NCBI RefSeq assembly: GCF_018332695.1 | Contig: NZ_BOQN01000125.1 | Span: forward strand, 1 to 38,092 | DNA from: Paractinoplanes toevensis | Lineage (GTDB): Bacteria; Actinomycetota; Actinomycetes; Mycobacteriales; Micromonosporaceae | Reading direction: 5' to 3' | DNA length: 38,092 nt | Shown: piece by piece, positions 30,288 through 37,336 of the stretch | Numbering within the stretch: the first letter of the stretch is position 1 | Layout: every line of letters begins with the position of its first letter | Notes under the pieces: model-generated | Databases searched by the model: none | The model's input: the letters and a program-made list of their open reading frames with translations, nothing else | What the model was told of the DNA's origin: nothing | Program-made: the position numbers and the translations under genes

Positions 30288-31048
30288 GCGGGCAGCCCCA
30301 GGAGCCGGGCCATGTTGCCGCCCTCGACCAGGGCCCGGTCGGCCTCGTCGGGAACGGCCTTGGCGATCTTCATGCGTTCCAGGTCGAAGTCGGAGCCCGG
30401 CCATTCGCTGCCGAGCAGGATCTGCGACGGGCCGAGCCGGGCGTACGCCCGTTTCACGTCGCTCATCAGCGTGGCCGAGGTCTCCAGGTAGATGTGCGGG
30501 TTGCGCTCGGCCACGATGATCGCCTCGGGCACGTTCCAGACCGCACCCATGTGCGCGATGATCGTCGGCACCTCGGGGAAGCCCTTGGCGATCTCCTCGA
30601 TCGCCAGTGGTGCGCAAAATGCGTCGTCGAGCGCGTTGATGAGCACGGGCAGGCCGAGTTCGGCGCAGCGGGCGAAGACCGGGTCGAGCAGGCCGTGGTC
30701 GGCGACGTGGTAGCCGTGCAGCGACGGGTGCAGCTTGAGGCCGGACAGCCCGAGGTCGCGCATCCGGGTGATCTCGTCGAGGGCGTCGTCGGCCTGCGGC
30801 ATCACCTGGCCGAAGCCGAACAGCCGGTCGGGGTGCGCCTTGACCAGGCCGGCGATGAAGTCGTTCTCGATGCGCTGGGCGAGCGAGCAGACCATCGCCA
30901 TGTCCACCCCGGCGGCGTCCATCCGGTCCAGGATCCGTTTCGGGTCGAACGGCGTGTAGGGCGGCGGCGCCTGCCCGGGCCGGGCCCCGGTGAGGTAGTC
31001 CGAGCGGCCCCGGACGTCCTGGGTGGTGTTGTACGCGTCGATGATCAT
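30284..31048 (-). CDS. Amidohydrolase_2-family TIM-barrel protein lacking the HxH metal pair
   Basis: A 254-aa TIM-barrel protein of the amidohydrolase_2 family (ACMSD, resorcylate decarboxylase and related lactonases). Barrel landmarks are GLSGLKLHPSLHGY, PTIIAHMGAVWN, YLETSATL and LLGSEWPGSD. The first-strand metal motif, normally IDxHxH, is replaced by IDAYN, so one pair of metal ligands is absent. The later His and Asp residues (AHMG, GSEWPGSD) remain. The ATG at 31048 overlaps the OppF stop codon (ATGA); an open frame upstream to 31159 lies within OppF and is not used. It could still be an active hydrolase or decarboxylase with an altered metal site, or a binding protein. Confidence 0.8.
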   Translation of the reverse strand: MIIDAYNTTQDVRGRSDYLTGARPGQAPPPYTPFDPKRILDRMDAAGVDMAMVCSLAQRIENDFIAGLVKAHPDRLFGFGQVMPQADDALDEITRMRDLGLSGLKLHPSLHGYHVADHGLLDPVFARCAELGLPVLINALDDAFCAPLAIEEIAKGFPEVPTIIAHMGAVWNVPEAIIVAERNPHIYLETSATLMSDVKRAYARLGPSQILLGSEWPGSDFDLERMKIAKAVPDEADRALVEGGNMARLLGLPA

Positions 31049-32019
31049 TCGGAGCCTTTCAGGGGAATCAGCGGCAGGTGACAGCGGACCTGCCGACCGT
31101 CGGCCACTGTGCGCAACAAAGGTGCTTCGGTGCGGCATTTGTCCACCACGTACCGGCATCGGGTGTGAAACGTGCAGCCCGGCGGCGGGTCGGCGGGGTC
31201 GGGTAGTTCCCCGGAGAGCTCGATCCGCTCGCGCGAAGGAGAAAAAGACAGGGTCGGGACGCTGGAGAGCAGCGCCTCGCCGTACGGGTGGGCGGGACCG
31301 GCGAAGAAGTCATCGCGGGCGGCGATCTCGATGATCTCGCCCAGGTACATGACCGCGATCCGGTCCGCGATGTGCTTGACCACGCCCAGGTCGTGCGAGA
31401 TGAACAGCATGGTCAGGCCGCGGTCGCGGATGAGGTCGGAGAGTAGGTTGATCACCTGGGCCTGGATGGACACGTCGAGCGCGGAGACCGGCTCGTCGGC
31501 GACCACGAAGCGCGGCGACGGGGCGAGCGCGCGGGCGATGCCGATGCGCTGCCGCTGGCCGCCGGAGAACTCGTGCGGTCGCCGGCCACCCGCCTCCCGG
31601 CCGAGCCCGACCTGGTCGAGCAGGTCGTCGACGACCTCGCGGGCGGCGGACGCCGAAAAACCGCGGGCCCGCAGCAGCGGCTCGGCGACGATGTCGGCGA
31701 TCTTCCGGCGCGGGTTGAGCGAGCCGAACGGGTCCTGGAACACCATCTGCAGGTCGGCCCGGGTGCTGCGGAACAGCGTCCCGCGCATGGTGGTGATGTC
31801 CGCGCCGCGGTAGCGGATGCGGCCGCCGGTCGGCTCGGTGACCCGGACGGTGGCCCGGCCGAGCGTCGACTTGCCGCAGCCGGACTCGCCCACCAGGCCC
31901 AGCGTCTCGCCCTCGTAGATGGTCAGGTCGACGTCGCGGACCGCGCGGACCCGGCGCCCGGCCGAGCCGCCGAACTCGACCCGCAGCTTCTCCAGCTCGA
32001 TCAGCGGGGTCGGCTTCAC
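31045..32019 (-). CDS. Opp/Dpp ABC transporter ATPase (OppF/DppF type)
   Basis: A 324-aa cytoplasmic ATPase of an oligopeptide/dipeptide-type importer. Walker A is GESGCGKST, the Q-loop is MVFQDPFGSLNPRR, the signature FSGGQRQRIGIARAL, Walker B VVADEPVSALD, and the switch His is in FISHDLG. The C-terminal oligo_HPY extension is present (HPYGEALLSSVP...GCTFHTRCRY...C). The GTG at 32019 is the overlapping start with the OppD stop codon (GTGA). Works as a heterodimer with OppD on the OppB/OppC permeases. Confidence 0.95.
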   Translation of the reverse strand: MKPTPLIELEKLRVEFGGSAGRRVRAVRDVDLTIYEGETLGLVGESGCGKSTLGRATVRVTEPTGGRIRYRGADITTMRGTLFRSTRADLQMVFQDPFGSLNPRRKIADIVAEPLLRARGFSASAAREVVDDLLDQVGLGREAGGRRPHEFSGGQRQRIGIARALAPSPRFVVADEPVSALDVSIQAQVINLLSDLIRDRGLTMLFISHDLGVVKHIADRIAVMYLGEIIEIAARDDFFAGPAHPYGEALLSSVPTLSFSPSRERIELSGELPDPADPPPGCTFHTRCRYVVDKCRTEAPLLRTVADGRQVRCHLPLIPLKGSE

Positions 32020-33017
32020 GCCGTCACCTCCAAGGCGTCCCGCGAGCGGTCGAGGACGCATCGATCGAGGTGCGCGCTGCCGCCGTACCGCTGCATCAAT
32101 GGGGGGATCGCGTCGCCGCAGGCAGCGTGAGCGAACGCGCAGCGTGGGGCGAAGGCGCAGCCCGGCGGGCGGGCCACGCCGGTGAGCGGGCTTCCGGCGA
32201 TGGCCGGAAGCCGCGCGACGGCCGGGCCGTCGACCCGGGGGACCGAATTGAGCAGACCCATGGTGTACGGGTGTTGCGGGTGGAAGAGCACCTCGTCGCG
32301 GGTGCCGCTCTCGACGATCCGGCCGGCGTACATGACGGCGACCCGGTCGGCGACCTCGGCGACCACCCCGAGATCGTGGGTGATCAGCACGATCGCCGTG
32401 CCGTGGTCGGCCTGCAGCCGCTTGAGCAGCCGCAGCACCTGCGACTGGATGGTCACGTCGAGCGCGGTGGTGGGTTCGTCGGCGATCAGCACGGCCGGGT
32501 CGTTGGCCAGCCCGATCGCGATCATCACGCGCTGCCGCATGCCGCCGGAGAGTTGGTGCGGGTAGGCCCGCGCGGCCTGGGCCGGGTTGCCGATGCCGAC
32601 CTCGCCGAGCAACCCCGCGGCCCGCTCCCGGGCCTGCTTTTTCGGGATCTTCCGATGCGTACGGATCATCTCGGCGACCTGGTCGCCGACCCGTTGCGTG
32701 GGGTTGAGCGCGGCGAGCGCGTCCTGGAAGACCACCGCGATGTCCTTGCCGCGCACCGAGCGCAGCTCCTTCTCGCCCGCGGCGACCAGGTCGTGGCCGC
32801 CGAAGAGCACCTCGCCGCCGATGTGCGCGTGGGGCCCGCGGTTGAGCCCGACCAGGCTCATCGACAGCGCGGACTTGCCCGAGCCGGACTCGCCGACCAG
32901 GGCCAGGATCTCGCCGCGGCGCAGGCTGAGGTCGACACCGGCGACCGCGGGCAGCCGCCCGGCGGGCACGTCGAACTCGACGGTCAGCCCGCGGATCTCC
33001 AGCAGGGTCTCGGTCAT
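32016..33017 (-). CDS. Opp/Dpp ABC transporter ATPase (OppD/DppD type)
   Basis: A 333-aa ATPase partner of OppF. It has GESGSGKSALSMSLVGL (Walker A), VVFQDALAALNPTQRVGDQV (Q-loop), LSGGMRQRVMIAIGLA (signature), LIADEPTTALDVTIQSQV (Walker B and D-loop) and ITHDLGVVAEVADRVAVMYAGRIVE. The oligo_HPY tail follows: HPQHPYTMGLLNSVPR...RPPGCAFAPRCAFAHAAC, with the Cys motif that can hold an Fe-S cluster in family members. The ATG at 33017 overlaps the alpha/beta-hydrolase stop codon (ATGA). Confidence 0.95.
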   Translation of the reverse strand: MTETLLEIRGLTVEFDVPAGRLPAVAGVDLSLRRGEILALVGESGSGKSALSMSLVGLNRGPHAHIGGEVLFGGHDLVAAGEKELRSVRGKDIAVVFQDALAALNPTQRVGDQVAEMIRTHRKIPKKQARERAAGLLGEVGIGNPAQAARAYPHQLSGGMRQRVMIAIGLANDPAVLIADEPTTALDVTIQSQVLRLLKRLQADHGTAIVLITHDLGVVAEVADRVAVMYAGRIVESGTRDEVLFHPQHPYTMGLLNSVPRVDGPAVARLPAIAGSPLTGVARPPGCAFAPRCAFAHAACGDAIPPLMQRYGGSAHLDRCVLDRSRDALEVTA

Positions 33018-33685
33018 AGTTCGCCCAGCGCCTGCTCGATCACCGTGAGCACGTCGGCCGGGCGTACCCGTGGGGTGAAGTGGCTGCCCGGCACCTCGCT
33101 GGTGATCGCGCCGGCCCGGGCCGCCATGTCCCGCTGGATCACCGTGGGCAGCGTCCTGTCCTCGGCGGCGACCAGGTACCAGGAGGGTTTGGTGCGCCAG
33201 GCGGGCACGCCGGTCGGTTCGCTGAAGATGCGGTTGTCGCTCGGCCGGGACTCGGCGTCCCAGATGGCGCGCTGGTCGACCGGCACGTCCCAGCCGATCT
33301 CGGCCCAGTACTCGTCGGTGTGCTCGGAGGCCCATTCGCCGTTCGGGCCACGACGCATGTATTTGGAGACCTCGGCCGGTGGGTAGCGCTCCACGATGCC
33401 GTTGACCGTCTCGCCCTCGTCGGGGGCGAACGCCGCGACGTAGACCAGCCCCTTGACCAGGTCGGATCGACCCGCGTTGGTGATCACCGCGCCGCCGTAG
33501 GAGTGGCCGACGAGCAGCACCGGCTCGTTCAGGGACGAGACCACGCCGAGGGTGTGTGCCACGTCGTCGGTCAGCGAGGTCATCGGGTTGGTGATCAGGC
33601 TGTGTTCCCGGCCGCCCAGCAGCGGGACCAGTTCCGACCAGGTGGTGGGGGTTCCGCCGGCGCCGTGGACGAGGACGATGTGCAT
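33014..33685 (-). CDS. Alpha/beta-hydrolase, methylesterase/EstC type
   Basis: A 223-aa alpha/beta hydrolase. The first strand and oxyanion region is MHIVLVHGAGGTPTTWSELVPLL, the nucleophile elbow GHSYGG (S62), the acid in YLVAAEDRTLP and the His in GSHFTP. It resembles the short plant methylesterase/hydroxynitrile-lyase and bacterial EstC group, which cleave small esters. It is embedded between OppB and OppD with a 1-nt gap and a 4-nt overlap, so it belongs to the transporter unit. It may remove an ester cap from the imported molecule. The ATG at 33685 is used. Confidence 0.88.
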   Translation of the reverse strand: MHIVLVHGAGGTPTTWSELVPLLGGREHSLITNPMTSLTDDVAHTLGVVSSLNEPVLLVGHSYGGAVITNAGRSDLVKGLVYVAAFAPDEGETVNGIVERYPPAEVSKYMRRGPNGEWASEHTDEYWAEIGWDVPVDQRAIWDAESRPSDNRIFSEPTGVPAWRTKPSWYLVAAEDRTLPTVIQRDMAARAGAITSEVPGSHFTPRVRPADVLTVIEQALGEL

Positions 33686-33686
33686 G

Positions 33687-34712
33687 TCAGGCCTTCCTCA
33701 GACGCGGGTCGAGCGCCAGGTAGAGCAGGTCCACGAAGACGTTGACCAGGGTGAACAGCAGAGCGATGGCGAGCGCGGCACCCTGCACGATCGGGTAGTC
33801 GCGCTGCAGGATCCCGTTGACCAGCAGGTTGCCGACGCCGGGATAGGAGAAGACGGTCTCGGTGATCACCGAGCCGCCGAGCAGCGAGCCGAACTGCAGG
33901 CCGAGCACCGTGACGATCGGCAGCGACGAGTTGCGCAGCACGTGCCGGCGCAGGATCGCCGAAGGGGAGAGGCCCTTCATCCGGGCGGTGCGCACGAAGT
34001 CGTCGCCGAGCACCTCCAGCACCGAGGCCCGGACGATCCGGGTGATGAAGCCGGCCATCGACAGCGCCAGGGTGGTGGCCGGCAGGATCAGGTGCTCGAG
34101 CCAGGGCCAGATCAGCTCGGGCCGGTCCTGCAGGATCGCGTCGAGCAGGACGAAGTTGGTCAGTGGGTGGTAATCGAGCGCGTTCGGCAGCCGCCCGATG
34201 ACCGGCAGCCAGCGCAACCAGACCCCGAAGACCACGATGCCGAGTACGCCGAGCGCGAACCACGGCAGCGAGAAGCTGACCGTGCCGATCGTGCGGGTGG
34301 CGGTGTCGATCCAGGTGCCCCGGCGCAGCGCGGCCAGGACGCCGGTGAACATGCCGATCAGTACGGCGATCAGCATCGCCGCCACGGTCAGCTCGATGGT
34401 GGCCGGCAGCGTGTCGCCGAGCAGGCCGGTGATGTCGTTGCCGCCGTAGAAGGAGCTGCCGAGGTCGAGGTGGACGATGTCGTTCAGGAAGCTGCCGTAT
34501 TGCGAGAGCAGCGACTTGTCCAGGCCGAGGGCGGCGTTGATCTTCTCGGTGTCGGCGGTGATGTCGGCGGCGGTGGCCTGCCCGGAGGCGCCACCCGCGG
34601 CCAGGCCGGTGGCCGGCGAGCCGGGGAGCAGCCGGATGGCGGCGAAGACCATGGTGCTCAGCACCAGCAGTACGACCGGCACGGCGGCCAGGCGCTTGAG
34701 GACCAGCCTCAT
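33687..34712 (-). CDS. Opp/Dpp ABC transporter permease (OppB/DppB type)
   Basis: A 341-aa membrane permease with six helices. The N-terminal signature MRLVLKRLAAVPVVLLVLSTMVFAAIRLLPGSP is that of the DppB family. LGLDKSLLSQYGSFLNDIVHLDLGSSF and the EAA-loop DFVRTARMKGLSPSAILRRHVLRNSSLP follow, with VFSYPGVGNLLVNGILQRDYPIVQG near the end. The ATG at 34712 overlaps the OppC stop codon (ATGA). An open frame upstream of 34712 belongs to the antisense of OppC and is not used. Confidence 0.95.
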   Translation of the reverse strand: MRLVLKRLAAVPVVLLVLSTMVFAAIRLLPGSPATGLAAGGASGQATAADITADTEKINAALGLDKSLLSQYGSFLNDIVHLDLGSSFYGGNDITGLLGDTLPATIELTVAAMLIAVLIGMFTGVLAALRRGTWIDTATRTIGTVSFSLPWFALGVLGIVVFGVWLRWLPVIGRLPNALDYHPLTNFVLLDAILQDRPELIWPWLEHLILPATTLALSMAGFITRIVRASVLEVLGDDFVRTARMKGLSPSAILRRHVLRNSSLPIVTVLGLQFGSLLGGSVITETVFSYPGVGNLLVNGILQRDYPIVQGAALAIALLFTLVNVFVDLLYLALDPRLRKA

Positions 34713-35572
34713 CGGTCCCCCCGGGGGTCGAGGGCGTCGCGCAGGTCGTCGCCGATGAAGTTGCAGGCCACCACGAAGATCAGGGTGGCCGCCGCGGGCA
34801 GCACGACCAGCCGCGGCGCGGTGTAGAGGAACTCCTGGCCGGCCTGCACCATGTATCCCCAGTCCGGTGTCGGAGGCTGGATGCCCAGCCCGAGGTAGGA
34901 CAGGCCGGCGGCGAACCCGGCGGCGACCGACAGCGTCATCACCACCTGGGCGAGCATCGGCCCGGCCATGTTCGGCAGCACCTCCTGCACGAGGATGCGG
35001 GGCGCGCGGGTGCCGCCGAGCCGGGCGGCGAGCACGTAGTCGCGGCCGGCCTCGCGGGCGGCCAGGGCGCGGGCGAGCCGGCCCAGACCGGGCGCGAGCG
35101 CGGTGCCGATGCCGACCACCAGGCTGCCGACGCCGGGGTTCCAGGCCGAGACGATCAGGATGATCAGCAACATCGACGGGAACGCCAGCGCCAGGTCCAT
35201 CAGGCGCATGAGCACCCATTCGACCTTGCCGCCGGCGTACCCGGCGATCATCCCGACCCCGATCCCGAGCACCGCGGCGAGCGCGGTGGAAAGAAAGGCG
35301 ACCAGCAGCAGCGGCCGGGCGCCGTGCACCATCCGGGCCAGCTCGTCACGGCCGAGATCGTCGGTGCCGAGCGGGTGACCGGCCGCGCCGAGCGGCAGCA
35401 ACGCGTCGGCGGTGTTGCGGGTCGGGTCGGCCGAGACCAGCAGCGGCCCGATCAGTGCGGTGAGCACGAAGAGCGCGACCACCAGCCACGACACCACCGC
35501 GATCGGGTCGCGCCCGAGCCTCCGCGCCGCGAACGCGGTGCGGAGGCCGGACGTGGTGGTCAGTTCAGACAC
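34709..35572 (-). CDS. Opp/Dpp ABC transporter permease (OppC/DppC type)
   Basis: A 287-aa membrane permease with the DppC pattern: short cytoplasmic N-terminus RRLGRDPIAVVSWLVVALFVLTALIGPLL, then HPLGTDDLGRDELARMVHGARPLLLVA, the EAA-loop AAREAGRDYVLAARLGGTRAPRILVQEVLPNM, and LSYLGLGIQPPTPDWGYMVQAGQ. The GTG at 35572 starts 8 nt inside the binding-protein gene. It pairs with OppB. Confidence 0.95.
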   Translation of the reverse strand: MSELTTTSGLRTAFAARRLGRDPIAVVSWLVVALFVLTALIGPLLVSADPTRNTADALLPLGAAGHPLGTDDLGRDELARMVHGARPLLLVAFLSTALAAVLGIGVGMIAGYAGGKVEWVLMRLMDLALAFPSMLLIILIVSAWNPGVGSLVVGIGTALAPGLGRLARALAAREAGRDYVLAARLGGTRAPRILVQEVLPNMAGPMLAQVVMTLSVAAGFAAGLSYLGLGIQPPTPDWGYMVQAGQEFLYTAPRLVVLPAAATLIFVVACNFIGDDLRDALDPRGDR

Positions 35573-37196
35573 TCGCGGTTTCCATGTAGCAGCGGTGGTT
35601 ACCGAGTGCCTTCCAGTTCATGTTCTTCACCTTCGCGCCGCTGACCACCGGGTTGGAGGCGCAGACCAGCATCGAGAGGGTCATGTACTTGTCGGCCCAT
35701 TCGCGGGCGATCTCGCTGTACCGGGCCTTGCGGGCGGTGGCGTCGGCGATGTTCTTCGCCTCGAACAGCATGTCGGCGTACGCCGCGGAGCCGTCCAGGG
35801 TGGTGAAGCCGGAGATGAAGTCGCCGTAGACGCCGGACGGCTTGGCCAGGGAGCCGATCATGTCGTCGGCGTCCGGGTAGTAGCCGTTGCGCTCCCAGAT
35901 CATCAGGTCGTGGAATTTGTCGTCCGGGCTGAGCAACCGGTTGAAGTAGGTGGCCGGGTCCACCGAGTCGGTCTCCACCTTGAGCCCGATGTCGGTCAGG
36001 TTCTGCGCGATGAGCTGCGCGGCCTTCGGGTGCCAGCTGTCGCTGGCGGCCATCAGCCGTACGGTGCGCCCGGTCGCGCCGGCCGCCGCGATCAGGCGCT
36101 TGGCCTCGGCCACGTCGGTCTTGGAGAGGTCGGCCAGGGTCGCGTCGTACGCGTCCTGGTTCGGCGGGATGGTGTAGCCATCGGGCAGCACCGCGGCGCC
36201 GAAGAACGCCTGGGTGATCAGCGCCTGCCGGTCGATGGCCAGGTTGATCGCCTTGCGCACGTTCAGGTCGGTGATCCGGCGGACGTCCATCATCAGGAAC
36301 GCGTCGAAGCTCTTCGGGGTGTCGTAGACGGTCACCGACTTGTCGCCCTTGAGCTGGTCCAGGGCCGAGTACGGGGTGAACTGGGTGGCCGAGATGTCGC
36401 CGGACAGCAGCGAGCTGACGATCGTCGACGGGTCGGTGACCTGCTGGAGCACCAGCCGGTCGATGGGCGGCTTGCCCTTGTGGAAGCCGTCGAACGCCTC
36501 CAGCGTGACGCTCTGCCCGGAGGTGGCCGAGGCGAACTTGAACGGGCCGGTGCCGACCAGGTTCTTGCCGATGTCGGCGCCGTACTTGGTCAGGGCGGCC
36601 TTGGAGATGATCCGGCCGCCGATGTCGGAGAGCCGGCCGAGCAGCGTGCGGTCCGGCTTCTTGAGCACCATCACCACGGTGTTCGCGTCCGGTGCGGTGA
36701 TCGAGGTCAGGTTGTCACCGATCCCCTTCAACGGCCGGGACGACCCCTCGGGCAGGGTCTTGTCCTTGTCGTCGAACTGCCGGTTGAGGCTGGCCAGCAC
36801 GTCGGCCGAGGTGAACGTGGTGCCGTCGTGGAAGGTGACGCCCTGGCGCAGCTTGAAGGTGTAGGTGAGCTGGTCGTCGGAGACGGTCCAGCTCTCGGCC
36901 AGGTCGGCGGCGGGCTCGTTGGTCTCGAAGGAGATGAAGGTCAGGCCGCGGCAGATGCAGTCGACGGCCATCCAGTCGCCGAGGGTGGTGTAGAAGGCGG
37001 GGTCGTTGATCGCGCTGGTGCCGTCGATGGCGAGGGTCAGGGTGCCCCCGCTGCGGGTGGTTCCGCCGGAGGCGTCGTCCTTCTCGGCGGCGACGCCGCA
37101 GGCGGCGAGCAGACCGGTGAGGCCGGCACCCATGCCGAGGATCGAAGCGCCGCGCAACAGTGTGCGGCGGGAGACTGCCTGGTTGCCGATGTCCAT
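35565..37196 (-). CDS. Tat-exported family 5 solute-binding lipoprotein (Opp/Dpp type)
   Basis: A 543-aa extracytoplasmic binding protein (SBP_bac_5) that should set the substrate of the operon's importer. The N-terminus combines a twin-arginine motif (SRRTLLRG, R10-R11) with a lipobox ending LLAAC (C33), so it is likely a Tat-secreted lipoprotein. Family landmarks are LAESWTVSDDQLTYTFKLRQGVTFHDGTTFTSADVLASLNR, VGTGPFKFASATSGQSVTLEAFDGF and DLNVRKAINLAIDRQALI. The ATG at 37196, eight nt after GGAG, is chosen over an in-frame GTG at 37205. Family 5 proteins bind peptides, nickel chelates, opines and many other compounds. It is the first gene of the 11-gene operon. Confidence 0.93.
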   Translation of the reverse strand: MDIGNQAVSRRTLLRGASILGMGAGLTGLLAACGVAAEKDDASGGTTRSGGTLTLAIDGTSAINDPAFYTTLGDWMAVDCICRGLTFISFETNEPAADLAESWTVSDDQLTYTFKLRQGVTFHDGTTFTSADVLASLNRQFDDKDKTLPEGSSRPLKGIGDNLTSITAPDANTVVMVLKKPDRTLLGRLSDIGGRIISKAALTKYGADIGKNLVGTGPFKFASATSGQSVTLEAFDGFHKGKPPIDRLVLQQVTDPSTIVSSLLSGDISATQFTPYSALDQLKGDKSVTVYDTPKSFDAFLMMDVRRITDLNVRKAINLAIDRQALITQAFFGAAVLPDGYTIPPNQDAYDATLADLSKTDVAEAKRLIAAAGATGRTVRLMAASDSWHPKAAQLIAQNLTDIGLKVETDSVDPATYFNRLLSPDDKFHDLMIWERNGYYPDADDMIGSLAKPSGVYGDFISGFTTLDGSAAYADMLFEAKNIADATARKARYSEIAREWADKYMTLSMLVCASNPVVSGAKVKNMNWKALGNHRCYMETASV

Positions 37197-37336
37197 GGGG
37201 AGCACTCCAGGGGGTGTATTAAAGTCTGCCTATTTGGGATTTCATTCGATCGAGATTGGATCCAATTATCGCCGCCGCTCATCGCGGCCGTGTGTCCCGA
37301 ATGTGAACGGATCTTTTCGGGAGCTGAGTAGGGGAG
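37197..37336 (-). promoter_or_regulatory. Promoter region of the 11-gene operon
   Basis: A 140-bp A/T-rich gap between the amine oxidase stop codon and the binding-protein start, on the same strand. Reading the minus strand, the palindrome at 37255-37266 is followed by GACTTTAATACACC (-10-like TTTAAT, around 37217-37222) and the GGAG ribosome-binding site. A -35 element is not evident, which would fit a regulator-dependent promoter. Confidence 0.5.
37255..37266. promoter_or_regulatory. Palindromic operator candidate ATTGGATCCAAT
   Basis: A perfect 12-bp palindrome about 60 nt upstream of the binding-protein start. The form resembles short operators of GntR/FadR-type repressors (TTG-N4-CAA class). 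No regulator gene of that type lies in the window, so the cognate protein would be elsewhere. Right next to it lies TCGATCGA, a second, shorter palindrome near 37246-37253. Confidence 0.6.

Noticed and set aside
35412..37331. 639-codon open frame on the plus strand opposite the family 5 binding protein
   Set aside because: Shadow of the binding-protein gene: repetitive Gly/Val/Arg translation without recognisable domains.
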